A DNA stretch of 64,000 bases from Ilex aquifolium (Eukaryota > Streptophyta > Magnoliopsida > Aquifoliales > Aquifoliaceae): NCBI GenBank assembly GCA_951799425.1, contig OX637401.1, forward strand, positions 18,625,501-18,689,500, given 5' to 3'. The notes beneath the pieces were generated by a model, which was not told where the DNA came from, did no database searches, and saw nothing but the letters and a program-made list of their open reading frames with translations. The position numbers and the translations under genes are program-made. Shown here one piece after another: positions 31,507 to 43,225 of the stretch. The stretch's first letter is position 1, and every line of letters starts with the position of its first letter.

Positions 31507-34500
31507 ATGTTGAGAGAAAATCTCATTGTTGTGGGTTTCATCACAGTCCTTGCTCTCATCCACTTCCCTCAACCATGCTGGTGTAAGCAGAATCATCACT
31601 GTGGCCCTTCTTCCTGCGGCAATATCCAAAACATCAGTTACCCTTTCCGATTGAAAGATGATCCAAAAAACTGTGGTAACCCCAAATATGAGCTTGCTTG
31701 TGAAAATAATGTAACAGTTTTATACTTGGGTTCCGATAAACGTAAATACCTCGTTCAATCTATCAACTATCCTAACTTCGCAATCCGCCTTGTTGATTCT
31801 GCTGTACAAAAAAAGGATAATTGTTCCTTTCTTCCTCAGTATTCTTTAACCAGTTACAACTTCACTTACAACGGTCCAAATAGCATTTTTGTCCAATCGA
31901 GACAGAAGCCTGTAACTTTTCTGAATTGCCCATATCCAGTAGATTCTCCTCTCTACCTGGAGATAGTACAGTGCATCAATGGAGTTTATACTGCAAACTC
32001 CTCTTTCTCCTCCTCTTCCAGAATACACTCTTATGTCAATGTTAGAGGCTTGACGGCAGCAGAAGTGAGAGAGAGGTGCAGTATAGAGCTAATGGTGATG
32101 ACATCGGGGGCGTTTAAGGATGATAATAATATCTCTTTTTCAGACATCTACGACGCCATAGAATATGGGTTTGAGCTTTCTTGGTTCAAAACTCAATGTA
32201 AAAATTGCAAATGGGAGGATTGCTACCTTAATTGCGACCCGGGTTATTGCTCCATTCTTGGAATGCCTTTCAGTGCGTCCACCAATTGCGGTAAGAATCG
32301 AAAAATGATCGGTTTCTTTATGGACTAATGGGGTAATTTTGACTTAATTTGTAGGAGAGTGTACTGTTCAGAGGAGGTAATTTTGAAAGCAATTATGGAT
32401 TAATGAGGTATTGATAGAACTTCAAAATCTATTGGGTTTTTTTTTTTGTGAAATTTTGTCTAATTTGTCAATTGAAAATTATGTTCAGTTAAAAAAATAC
32501 TAACATAATCAAAAGTGAAGACGATTTTTATTGGAATCTAACATTATGACGCTATGTGTTACAACAAATCAAACCTCAAAGAATAACATTATTAATTTTC
32601 GTACCTAAGGGGTTCATCTAATTAAGTGACAAACTTGAAAAATTAAATGAGCGTCTCATATGATTTTAGAGAGTGAAAGACATGTAACGGAGTACAAAAG
32701 ACCGATCAACTCAGTTTAATAGGTCATGACATGGTAGCAGTCTCCTAGAAAGCTTTATTATGTAACAGCAAACTTGTTACCACGCATAATGGAATTATTT
32801 CCAGTTTAAATTTCCCCTTTTTACGATGTTTTATTGTTTTATTCTCTGATGGTAATCTTTATATGAACAATACAGGCACCAAGGAATTCTTTCTGTTCAT
32901 CTTTTAACTGTAAGTATTCTTTCTTTTTCTTCTCATGTTTGTTTCTCTACCACCTAGGCAGATTCCAACATGACTTAACTTGGAAAATGGGGGTGAAACG
33001 TATGCTCCCACTACATCTCAAGTTCAACTCTCCTAACCATATAAATTTCTAATTAGACTGATATAGTGATCACCAGGTGATTGTGTGTACTGGAATATTG
33101 CGTTACAACCATGAGTCCAACATATGGGTGATTGGATGTTTTCCCATTACATGGGGAATAAAAAACTCAATATGACTTGGGGCCTCAACCTAGACAATGG
33201 TTTCCAAATGAAAATTGTTAAGCATGGGCTCAACCCTGCCATGCAATATATGTAAACTATGTTACTTGCAAAGCTGAATTTGCCACATGTTGATCAACTT
33301 ATACACGTGACCTTCTTGTTTTAATTACTTATGTGTCATTTTTGCAGATATCCTGGAAGCCATTACATGTGGCATAGGTAAGCCCCTGCACCTTTTATAA
33401 TTTAATTATTAATATATGTTCTACAGTAGTACAACTGCTTTGATAGTTTTGAAGGAGTGAAAATAAGAGAAAATAGAGACCAGAGAAAAGGGGGAAGCCT
33501 AACCCATTCATTTGAATAAGAAGTGAAGAGAGATAGTGAAGGAACTTAAGAGATTTTTAAGTTTCTCAGTCTTCAAATTAAGTTGCTTTAGCCAACTTAC
33601 ACATTGAAAGATATAAATATGTATCAATGTGCACCTGAAACTAATCGCAATATATTTTGCAGTTAAAAAAGTTTGAGTTAATTATAAATTACACCCCTCA
33701 AATTTTAAATATTTCACATTTATGGTCCAAAAAAAATTCCATTCATTATTGCTCATTAAATATCTCTCAATTATATCGTATCATAATATTTTCGTGTTGT
33801 GTTCAAGTCAATAAGAAAAAAAGATTTAACAAATAATATTTTCGTGTCGAGTCAATTGCGTTGTGTCTTAAATTTCACATTTACGACAATTCATATAATA
33901 CTATTTAATATTTTTTTAAATTAAAAAATACCAATTTTTTGTCTGTAATACTTGTTAAATAACTATTTTTTGTCTACAATTGTGCTATTCATATGTAACT
34001 TTAATTTGATCGGACAATCAAAAGACTTGTGTCTAACTATAGATAGAAAATAGTTATTTAACGAGTATTATAGGCAAAAAATAGGTATTTTAGATTTTTT
34101 TTTTCAATTTTTTAAAAATAAAAATTATTGACTCTAACACAACACGAATATGTTATGATACAATACAATTGAAAGTTATTTAACGAGTATTAATGGATGG
34201 AATTTTTGTTGGATCATAAATATGAAATATTTAAACTTGGAGGGTATAATTTATAATTAACCAAAACTTTTTTTACGGAAAAATGGACAGAGTTAACATC
34301 AGGTGCACAATGATACGAATTTATATATCTTTTAGGGTGTAAATTTATATTTTTAAACTTTTAGGGTATAAATCAATATTTGAATGATCTTTCAGGAAGC
34401 AAGTTGATATTAGCCCTGAAAAATGCCTATGTTTACAAGATTTTCAACCAAGAACCATGGTTATAGGGAGGGCGAGTCTTGATGTAGCTATAAGGTTGAT

Positions 34501-35837
34501 CTGATCTAGGCAATATTGGTTCGAGTCAAAGGAATAGTCTCTTTGCATGTGGGGTAAAACTGTTTACACATGCCCCTCTTTAGATCCTACAGTAGTACAA
34601 GAGCAGTGCACTAGACTGCTCGTCTTTAACCATGGTTCTAATGATACAACATCGGATCAGTTTCTCATGGCTTTCCTCTTAATTTTCTTGCACAGGACTG
34701 CACATTGCAGCAAAATTTCTAATTGGGTTACCAAGCATATTTGTGTTTATAATCTATAAACTGCGAAGAAGGCATTTGTCGATGTTTGATGCAATTGAAA
34801 GGTTTCTACGAAGTCAGAATAACCTCATGCCCATTAGGTACTCCTATTCAGAGGTTAAAAAGATGACAAAAGGCTTCAAGGACAAATTGGGTGAAGGGGG
34901 TTATGGTACTGTGTATAAAGGAAAACTTCGAAGTGGCCGACTTGCAACAGTAAAGATATTGGGCAAAGCCAAAGCTAATGGGCAAGAATTCATCAATGAA
35001 GTTGCTTCGATTGGTAGGATTCACCATGTCAATGTGGTGCAGCTTATTGGATATTGTGCTGAGAGATCCAAGCGCGCTCTTGTGTATGAATTCATGCCGA
35101 ATGGTTCACTGGAGAAGTACATCCTTCCTCGGGAAGGAAATATCTCCTTGAGCTGGGACATGAAGTATGAGATTGCACTTGGTGTGGCTCGTGGAATTGA
35201 ATACTTGCATCGAGGTTGTGATATTCAGATTCTCCATTTCGATATCAAGCCACACAACATTCTTCTAGATGATAACTTCATTCCAAAAGTTTCTGACTTT
35301 GGGCTGGCCAAATTGTATCCAACTGATAACAGCATTGTGAATCTAACTGCAGCTCGGGGAACAATAGGTTATGTAGCTCCAGAATTAATCAACAGAAGCA
35401 TCGGAGGTGTCTCATCTAAGGCTGATGTTTACAGCTTCGGAATGCTGTTGATGGAAATGGTAGGATTAAAGACAGAGTTGATGCACACTGAAGAGAATTC
35501 TACCCAATACTTTCCATTCTGGATTTACGATCGGTTCAATAAAGGCAAGGAAATTGAAATTGAAGAAGCGACTGATGATGAAAAGAAAATCACTAGGAAG
35601 ATGACCTTGGTTTCATTATGGTGCATCCAGAAAAATCCGGTTGGCCGTCCTTCAATGAGAAAGGTAGTGGAGATGCTAGAAGGGGAAGTTGAACATTTGC
35701 AAATACCTCCTGATCCTTGTCAAACTACTCAAGATGCACCATTTGACCAAGCATTTAGTGGAGAATCCACAGAGTCAGAGGCTTTGCTGTGTAATTCTTC
35801 TAGTTACATCAACTCCTTAGATGTGGTTATAGATTGA
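31507..35837 (+). CDS. LRK10L-type receptor-like Ser/Thr kinase, gene A
   Basis: Predicted plasma-membrane receptor kinase related to wheat Lr10/LRK10L proteins. ATG at 31507 is chosen; the frame is open further upstream but only from TTG, through a CT-rich run. Exon 1 (31507-32290, phase 1 end) encodes a signal peptide (about 1-26) and a Cys-rich ectodomain with a GUB_WAK motif ([18 protein letters not shown]) and a WAK-associated C-terminal part. A micro-exon is at 33348-33377. Exon 4 (34696-35837) encodes the membrane segment (about 275-292), a juxtamembrane RRRH stretch and the kinase: G-loop GEGGYG about 337-342, Lys 358, Glu 373, HFDIKPHN with catalytic Asp 454, DFG 472, APE 499-501. 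HF instead of HR at the catalytic loop makes it a non-RD kinase, a class common in plant immune receptors. Joining these three exons gives 651 residues in one frame. Inclusion of the decayed exon at 32876-32909 would break it. The ligand is unknown; a role in defence is inferred from the family. Confidence 0.88.
32876..32909 (+). pseudogene. Decayed micro-exon 2 of gene A
   Basis: It has AG and GTAAGT splice borders and matches exon 2 of gene B (63271-63306, 36 nt, FKLWPRGIFFS), but only 34 nt remain. In the phase dictated by exon 1 it reads into TAA and also shifts the frame. Because the intact exon is a multiple of three, skipping it restores the frame from exon 1 to the kinase. I infer that it is skipped in functional transcripts. 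Confidence 0.65.
33663..34275. mobile_element. Fold-back MITE in the last intron of gene A
   Basis: The two halves are inverted repeats over nearly the whole 610 bp: 'gttaattataaattacaccc' at 33677 pairs with 'agggtataatttataattaa' ending at 34260, and 'tattttcgtgttgtgtt' pairs with 'aacacaacacgaata'. No coding capacity. Together with the SINE it expands this intron to 1318 bp, while the same intron of gene B is about 150 bp. Confidence 0.7.
34463..34627 (+). mobile_element. tRNA-derived SINE, Au-like, in gene A intron
   Basis: 165 bp flanked by the 10-bp direct repeat AACCATGGTT (34453-34462 and 34628-34637). The 5' end 'gggagggcgagtcttgatg', a perfect box B GGTTCGAGTC (34518-34527) and the 3' end 'gtgcactagactgctcgtct' resemble the Au SINE family of flowering plants. 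The corresponding place in gene B (about 63938-63950) has no insertion. Confidence 0.8.
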
Positions 35838-38340
35838 AAAGCTGATAGTTTAACCACAAATCACACTACATTGCTAGGTTAGTTCACAAGTTAATATATA
35901 TATGTTGTAATCTTCTTCTAGTCATGCATGAATACATCAATGGCCCCATAATTTCAATAGCAAAACTATGAGTGTCTCAAGAAGTTTAATAATTCAAAAC
36001 TTCTGGCAAATCGCTTCTACCGAGTTCCCCAATAGTATATTAGCTTAGTAGCTTAACTCTTGCTACTGCTGTGGCGCTGCTAGGACCATTTGTACCATAG
36101 CAGATCAAAAAAAAAAAAATTGTATGGAATGCTTGGCTAGAATTTATTATGCATAGAGAATCAAAACACTATCAGATGGTCCATCTTACTAAAATTATGT
36201 TGGCTTAATCACCCTTGATTGCTAACATTTGAAAACAAAAAACAAAATTCAGTCTAAAATGATCTGAACTTTAATTGAATTATGTTTCTTGAATCCACCG
36301 ATGAGTTTAAACGGAGATTGAATCAAAAGAAGATGGAGATAGAGTACACATATGCAAGGAGGAGACTGAAATATGTCAGTTAAGAATTCGAGTCAACATT
36401 AATTTTGAGTCAAGATTTGGTTCTCCCTTTATTTTATATGAGGTTGATCAAAGGGCTGTAACTTATTTGTTGCATGTTGTTACTCAAATTTAAATTTGGT
36501 CTAACCTTGTGTAAGGCCTGGGATGCGCTTATATGTCATGCATATATACATGATTTTTTTTTTCTCTGACTAACTTCACTTTTCTTTTATCTCATTTCTT
36601 ATGATTGCTAAGTTTAGGATTTTTAGTATTTGCAATTTCATGAGTTGTATCATAGCCTCGATATAGATGTAGCATCTGACTGGATCACAATCACCTAAAA
36701 CAAAAGTTGAAGACCAGTGGAACTCGGGGGTCAATCCTCTGCTACTTAGGTCAGAAAGAAAATTCAAATGAATTCAATGCTTTGGAAGCAAAATATTGCC
36801 TGCTTGATACTTGTGTTTCTGCTCATTTTATAGATGAGTTTATTACAAAGGGATAAGGACTGATGATGTCCATCGCAACAGGATTATGGGTTGGCCCTCT
36901 ACTGATTAGGATTGATGCCAAGTTGGGCTGGACTGGAACTCAGGGATAGCAAGATAAAGGCTTTTGAATTTAAGTTGGGAGTCCAAAGTAAGGGTGGGAG
37001 AAGTTCAACATATCTGTTAGACAAGTGTCAATCTAAAGCATCATGAGAAAAACAAAAATTAGAAGGGCCCTGTCTTTACTTCCTCTTTCTCCAAACCTGT
37101 ACAACAATCTGTTGGCAGCTATGATACAAAATTGGTTGAAATTGTAAACTCTGTTATCGTGGACATATGCCCTTCTGTTAAGTGGGAAGATATATGTGAT
37201 AAACCACATCATATTCTTCTTTGCAGTGTCATTTTTGTTTCTATTTTTTGTATCTGAGTTTCCTTTCAGCTGGCCTTGAAAAGCCAAACAAGCTCTGCTG
37301 GAGATGGTAATCCTGCCAACCTTCAAGAATGATCTAAATATTTCACTTACAATGATCTAAATGTTTCAGATTCAGAATGAATTCATTACCAGGGCTGCAA
37401 CATTTAGTTTTGTAAAAGGACCAATTACTTGTACTAAAATCACTTACAATGGACTTACATTAACCTTCCAAAAATCATAACAACCAAGGAAAACGATCAC
37501 TTGTTGAATTTAAGGCCGCTAAATACAATTTGGCACTTAGACAAAAGTTGTAAACGGGGTCTTTTAAACTTTAGTATTATTATATAATTTTTTAGTATAA
37601 CTAGAATTTTATTTTAAAATTATCCTTCTTTCTTTTTGAGATGTAAAATTGATCGTAGGACTTTATTAATATTAATTATTTTATTTTATTTTTGTGAGAG
37701 TAAATGTTACATGTATTCTCAATATTGTATAAGAAATACATGCATTTGAAAAAAAAATCTCAGCACCAAAAAAAAATATATATATAGTTTTTATACAACT
37801 TAATGTTTCTATTGAAGTGTTAGTAGTTGTCGATAAAACTATTGCTAGATTTTTATTTTGAAAAATAACTCTAAGTTATCATCATCAGAAAATTGATCCA
37901 TTTCACAAAATTCTCAACATTTTGACAATACCCTTTTAAGTTCGTGAGAGAAAAAAAAAAATTTAAGTGACAGAGAATGAGAGAAATGGGAAAGGAGAGA
38001 CTAGAATGAAGATGTCATTAATTTTATTTTTTATTTTTTTTTTTGAAAATATGAGTAAGAAAAAAAATATGTCCAACTTATACACTTTAAATACAACTCA
38101 AAAGATCGATTGAGAAAATACTAATTAGATTAATTATGGTTTGAAATATAAGAGAAACGTTGAGTTATTTGTAGTTGTGAATTAGCATATAAAAGGAGGA
38201 TAAAATATTCAAGAGTAATTTTTTTTAGATTAAAAATTTGATCTAACTTATTGATATAGTGAGGTGACTTGAATTTTTTAAATAGAACTATATTACTTGA
38301 CACATCATTAGATAAATAAAGTGGGTCAAAATTTTAAATC
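35838..38340. other. 3' flank of gene A and intergenic DNA
   Basis: No gene is supported. The segment 36680-36790 ('ggatcacaatcacctaaaa', 'cttaggtcagaaagaaa', 'caaatgaattcaatg') recurs at 45330-45430, and 'gtccaaagtaagggtggg' near 36980 recurs near 45600. So the downstream flank is also duplicated, without a receptor exon between the copies. The rest is AT-rich with homopolymer runs. Confidence 0.5.
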
Positions 38341-39054
38341 TCAATAATAATACTCAAAAGTGGAACAGGGGTGTTTCAAAGGTAAGAAAACAGACACCAA
38401 TGAGTCATCCCAACAAGAGATTCTAGTCATGCCCCAAATATAGAATTGGATGTGGGCAGTTTTGTATGTAGTTTTATGCCCAGTTTGGAATGAAAAACAG
38501 AATCCAGAAAATCTGAACATACTTAAAGCCTGCTGCAATTCAAACTCCATAAAATTGTTCTAAAACATGAAAAATTTTACATGCCCAATGCTGGTATTTT
38601 ATCACCTCCTTTAAACACCATCTCCAGATAGACTCACAGTAGATTTGTAGGCAACGTATCAGGCCAACTTGGGGTCAACGCAACAAGAGCGAACAAGTGT
38701 TGTAATTTTATGCCAAGTTTTACAAATTTAGAATGAAAAACAGAACCCAGAAATATGAAAATAAAAAAATTTACCTGTATATGCAGATCAAAGTTCCATC
38801 ACAGTGTTGGATTGGGTTAGCTTCAGATTATTCATTCCCTTCCATTGGAATTCCATAGAATTCTTACAAAGGTGAGGAGGTTTACCTGTTTACGCAGATA
38901 GATTTCCGTTCCAGTGAAGGAGTTTTTTTTCGGTAATTTCAGTGAAGGAGTCGGTCAACTTCAGACTATTGATATTGAGAGAGAGAGAGAGAAGGAGAAA
39001 ATGAAATGAAGATTGGTGGGGACTCGTAGATGAAGCATCCAAGCAAATGGAATG
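38341..39054 (-). repeat. Duplicated leader-like segment, copy 1
   Basis: It is homologous to 43226-44200: 'aggggtgtttcaaagg', 'gaatgaaaaacagaa', 'cagactattgatattgagag', 'gattggtgggg' and 'gaagcatccaagcaa' occur in the same order. On the minus strand a CT-rich stretch (38977-38992) is followed by 'caatatcaatagtctgaagt' and then CAG|GTAAAC near 38888, which looks like a non-coding first exon with a splice donor. No coding exon was found downstream of it. It could be the leader of a lost gene. Confidence 0.5.
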
Positions 39055-39066
39055 TTTTTTTTTTTT

Positions 39067-39911
39067 GGAGAATTACCCACAAACCTCTTTAAAGTTTGTA
39101 CACACTTAATATTTAGACTTCTGTCATCAATGTCCATTAGTGTATCCGTTAGTAAATTACATCAAAATCCTCTGAAGTTTATAGGCATAGAATACTTAAA
39201 CCTCTTAAGTTTAAAATATTACATTTAGGTAAAAAACCAAATTATACTACCTATTCAAATTTAATTTCATAGTCTAAACGATCAAATTAAATAACCAAAT
39301 TACCCCAATTATAACTAGAATATATTGTGTCCATTACAGTTTGACCCCTTGTTTGATTTTTTTAATTTTATTCCAATAAATAGTATAATTGTATACTAAT
39401 TATGATTTTTTAAGAAAATTTTTATTTTTATTTTGGATTTTATTTCAATAAATGACATAATAGAACATGAATTTTGGTTATAAAATTCATGTTCCATTAT
39501 GAATGACTTAGACCCCGTGTTTATTTTTTTTAGTTTTATTCCAATAGATAGTATAATTGTATACTAATTAGGATTTTTTTAAAAAAAATTAGTTTTTTAT
39601 TTTTAATTTTATTTCAATAAATGATACAATAGAACATGAATTTTGGTTTTAAAATTTAAAATTTTTAATATTCTATCTTTAATTGGAATATTTTCGGTCT
39701 AAGTGTAACATTTTAAACTTGAGAAATTTAAGTATTATACGTCTATAAACTTCAGAGAGTCTGAATGTAATTTATTAATGGATATACTAACCGACATTTG
39801 ACGGCAGAAATCTAAGTATTACGAGCTTACAAACTTCAAGGAGTTTATATGTAATATTTTAAATGTCAGGAGTCTAAGTGATTAGTAATAAACCTCGGTC
39901 TATAATTCTCC
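39067..39911. mobile_element. Long-TIR fold-back element, Mutator-like MITE candidate
   Basis: 845 bp with terminal inverted repeats of about 200 bp. GGAGAATTACCCACAAACCT opens the left end, and the complement of the right end opens GGAGAATTATAGACCGAGGT. 'cttagacttctg', 'gtatatcc-ttagtaaattaca' and 'cttaagtttaaaatattaca' pair further inside. It is flanked by oligo-T on both sides (39055-39066 and 39913-39920). A third, unpaired copy of the repeat is at 43295-43500. Confidence 0.75.
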
Positions 39912-39920
39912 ATTTTTTTT

Positions 39921-40298
39921 GAGATTTTCATATTTTGTATCCTGAAAGATGTCTTGATTTCCACTTTGTACCTCAAAATATTATTTTTTCTACATTGTAT
40001 TATGAATATCATAAATTGATTCTAATATCGCCCTTGAACTAACATCCGTTTTAAATTCTGTTAAAAATTGGTGCACTTTTCACCTACGTGAATTATTTTT
40101 GGGCAAAAATGTAAACTCATAATTTATATTTTTGGGTGGCATGTGCATCAATTTTTAACAGAATCTAAAACGAATGTTAGTCCGAGGGTCATATTAGAAC
40201 TAATTTATGATATTCAGGGTGCAATATAGGAAACATAATTTTTTAGGGTATAAAGTGGGGATCGATATATATTTTTGGGGTGCAAAATACAAAAATCC
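39921..40298. mobile_element. Second long-TIR fold-back MITE
   Basis: About 378 bp with inverted repeats of about 150 bp: 'gaatatcataaattgattct' on the left pairs with 'aactaatttatgatattc' on the right, and 'ttaaattctgttaaaaattg' pairs with 'aatttttaacagaatctaaa'. It is bounded by T8 at 39913-39920 and a T run from 40299, possibly an 8-9 bp target duplication. It is unrelated to the neighbouring element by sequence. Confidence 0.72.
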
Positions 40299-40309
40299 TT
40301 TTTTTTTTT

Positions 40310-41935
40310 AACCGGAGGCAAGTGGAATGTTACGGCCACCTTTTTCCAACTTTTTCAGAAGAGGGAATTTCACTTTGTAACTGAAAGATTTTAAAAAAAT
40401 ATTTTGTAAATGTAAAGATTAGATTTTTTATATTATCTTGTTAATAAATTAATAGTATTGTAATGGTAGCTTTTCATTAATTTTGGTTGCTTATTCGGGC
40501 AATAATCACCCTATTGACATTGACATTGACAAAATAAATACTAAAAATTAACAAAATGAATTTATCAATATGTAATGTTGTACCAATACCCAACCAAAGG
40601 GTTATTATAGCATCATCAACCAAAAAGACAGACGTATTCCACTGAGACAATGAAATGGATTTTGAAATTTATTAGCATTCTCTAAAAAAAGGTATTGTTG
40701 ATAAACCCATGGGTACTAAAATCATTAAAAGAACGTCCAATAATTTATTGAGTATTGTGCAAAGTATTTAAAATACAAGAAAAAAATATCATTCCAGTAA
40801 TATTTTTACAAAAAAAGTTGCAAATTGATTTATCGGTCCACCAATCATTGATGTTTCTAGACCTGCTAAGCCTATTTTACATGCACTAATACCTAGAATT
40901 AACCATGCATATGAATCTATGATTTAATATTCTGGGTTATGAAAAATTCCTAATATCGAATTTGAAAACATTCGTAGTAACAAATTTATGTCAATCTATA
41001 ATGTGTTAGAAGAAACTTCATTAAATTTTGATTTGAAACATACAAAAACTTTAACATTTATATTTCCTTTCGAATCATGTCATTTGTTTATGTCAATCAT
41101 TTTAAAAGTGTGGGTTTGTCTCAAAGTATAGAGTTTATCTTATTTTGATCCTCAAATTTCATCATTTTGATCTCTGAAGTATTGAATATATTTCTATATA
41201 GTCCCTTAAGCAAAACAGTATCTAGATTTTTTCTTATAAACTTGTCACGTAATATCTAAATATGAACAAAATTTTAATTTAGAAAATTCTTGACCAAAAT
41301 TTGACCTAAATTTTGGTCAAAGAGCTGCCCAAATTACACAATTTTGATAAGCTAATCCAAATTTTGGTCAAAAGTTATCCATATTACACATTTTTGTGAA
41401 GAGCTACCCTAATTTTGGTCAAGAACTATCCAAATTATTTTGCCAAGAGTAAGAATCCGTGGATTATGAAGAGTAATGATAGTCTCACTAAAAAACACAA
41501 CTTGAAGACGATATATAACAGAGTACAAGGAGTGAACTATCCATCTCAAACCTTGCATACCTCCATTCCATAGTGATGAATTAGCAATTTATAATTATCT
41601 ACTTATATGCTGCAGCCCACCAATGGGACACCTTGCAACATTTAAAAATTTTAATTATATACTTTCCATATTTACCATAAACCTCCAACAGGTCTCTTAC
41701 ATCTATCCTCTTCCAATCAATAACAACTCCGACTTTTATTTTGATTTTATTTTCCTAGCTGGAATCCTGGACATCGATCACTCTGGCGATTATCAAAACC
41801 ACATAACCAATTATAAATTAGGATCTAATCCATCTGTAGTTTCAACATCTTTACCGAGCATACAAAAATCAGTTGATTGAAAATTGCAGAACTCAACCCG
41901 AAATATTTAGTACTTGGGCTGAGATATTAAATACT
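40310..41935. other. Intergenic AT-rich DNA
   Basis: No gene is supported. 40311-40335 ('gaggcaagtggaatgtta') repeats the sequence just left of the first fold-back element, so the two MITEs sit inside one locus. 41260-41440 holds about three imperfect copies of a 50-60 bp motif around 'aattttggtcaa'. An 85-codon frame at 41623-41880 shows no family resemblance. Confidence 0.4.
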
Positions 41936-42811
41936 TAGGTGGTGTTTGATAAAACTGAAAGCTGAAGTCTGAAAGCTGAAAACTGAAGTATGAAAGCTGA
42001 ATGCTGAATTTGTGGACTGTTTGGTATTCACTGAAATTTAAGTACTGAATTGAACTAAACTGTTTGATAACTACACAGAGCTGACGTCTGAAAATAAATT
42101 AATTTTCAGTTTTACCCTTCCACTCTTCCACTCTTCAATTTGAAAATATTTATAAAATATGTCATAACATAAATCATAATCACTATTATTATATTTTAGT
42201 CTATATTTAACAAATATTTGATCAAAATAAATAAATAAATAAGATTTGAATAACACAATAAGTGAACAATAATATCTGATAAAAAATAATAATAACTAAT
42301 AACTAATCAAATAATATTGAAAAAATACAATAAATTAGATTTCATTAACAATATGGGTGTGCGCCGTGAATGTATATGTGTGTGTGTGTGTGCAGTCCAT
42401 GTGTGTAACTATGTGTGTGTACAGTGCATATGTCTGTGTGCAACTGTGTCTGTGCAGTGTGTGCATTTGTGTGTGCAGTTGTGTGTGTGTAATTATAATT
42501 TTGTATGTATATTTTTGTTGTAGAAGACAAGGGAAAGAAAAAAAAAAAAAAAAGATCGACAAGGAAAATAGATAAGTTAGGGGTTTTGGAGAAAAGACTA
42601 ATTAGAGTTTTAATAAGATTGTAAAATATTTCGGGGTATAATTGTCATATTATAAATATTATTAAAGATGATATTGCTGAGCGTTTTCAGCTTTCAAAAT
42701 TAAGTAAGGGGTCTCCTACTTAATATTGTAGCCTATTTTTAAGGAATACTCATTTTAAGTGCTGAATACATTCATTTTAAGTGCTGAATTTGGGTTAACA
42801 AACACACCCTT
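41936..42811. mobile_element. Non-autonomous hAT-like element with TG microsatellite
   Basis: The left end 'ttaggtggtgtttgataa' and the complement of the right end 'ctaagggtgtgtttgttaa' are imperfect inverted repeats of the GGGTGTGTTTG type seen in many plant hAT elements. Sub-terminal CTGAA/CAG motifs ('aaagctgaagtctgaaagct', 'aagtgctgaat') repeat near both ends, as expected for transposase-binding sites. No transposase ORF is present. No clear 8-bp target duplication remains, so the copy is old. Confidence 0.6.
42377..42500. repeat. Imperfect (TG)n microsatellite
   Basis: TG-rich run with 'cagt' and 'catgtg' interruptions inside the hAT-like element. Cys/Val-rich ORFs on the plus strand and Thr/His-rich ORFs on the minus strand are its translation and not genes. 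Confidence 0.85.
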
Positions 42812-43225
42812 AGAGTCGATTTAAATTTGGACAGTACTCAAGTTAAAATCTTGAATTTTAGGGATCCAACTTGAACCTACTCTCAATTAATCAATTGATG
42901 TTCAATCCAAATTCAATCTGACCTGAATTGAATTGAGTCCCGAGTTTTTTAATTGAGACTCAAGTCCAATTTGAACTCAAGTAAATCAGTGTTGTAAAAC
43001 CCGAAATGCAAATCCGAATTCAACTTAACATCAATCTGAATCTTAAAATAACTTGCATAATCCAATTGAGAAAAAATTTAAGAATGAGTAATAATCGATT
43101 GAAAGGGTTCGAGTTGATTTTTGGATTCGGATTGATATCGGCTTGAGAGTTTTAAAACATTAACTGAAACTGGTTGAGTGACTTCTCAACCCGCCAATGA
43201 GCCCCGAGCTGCACCCCTACTCAAT

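Noticed and set aside
40490..41090. Possible decayed coding exon in a Ser/Pro-containing stretch
   Set aside because: Read in all frames it gives frequent stops and no recognisable family motif, so I could not support a gene or element.
42317..42575. Cys/Val-rich small protein ORF on the plus strand and Thr/His-rich ORFs on the minus strand
   Set aside because: They are translations of an imperfect TG microsatellite inside a hAT-like element, with no start context or conservation.
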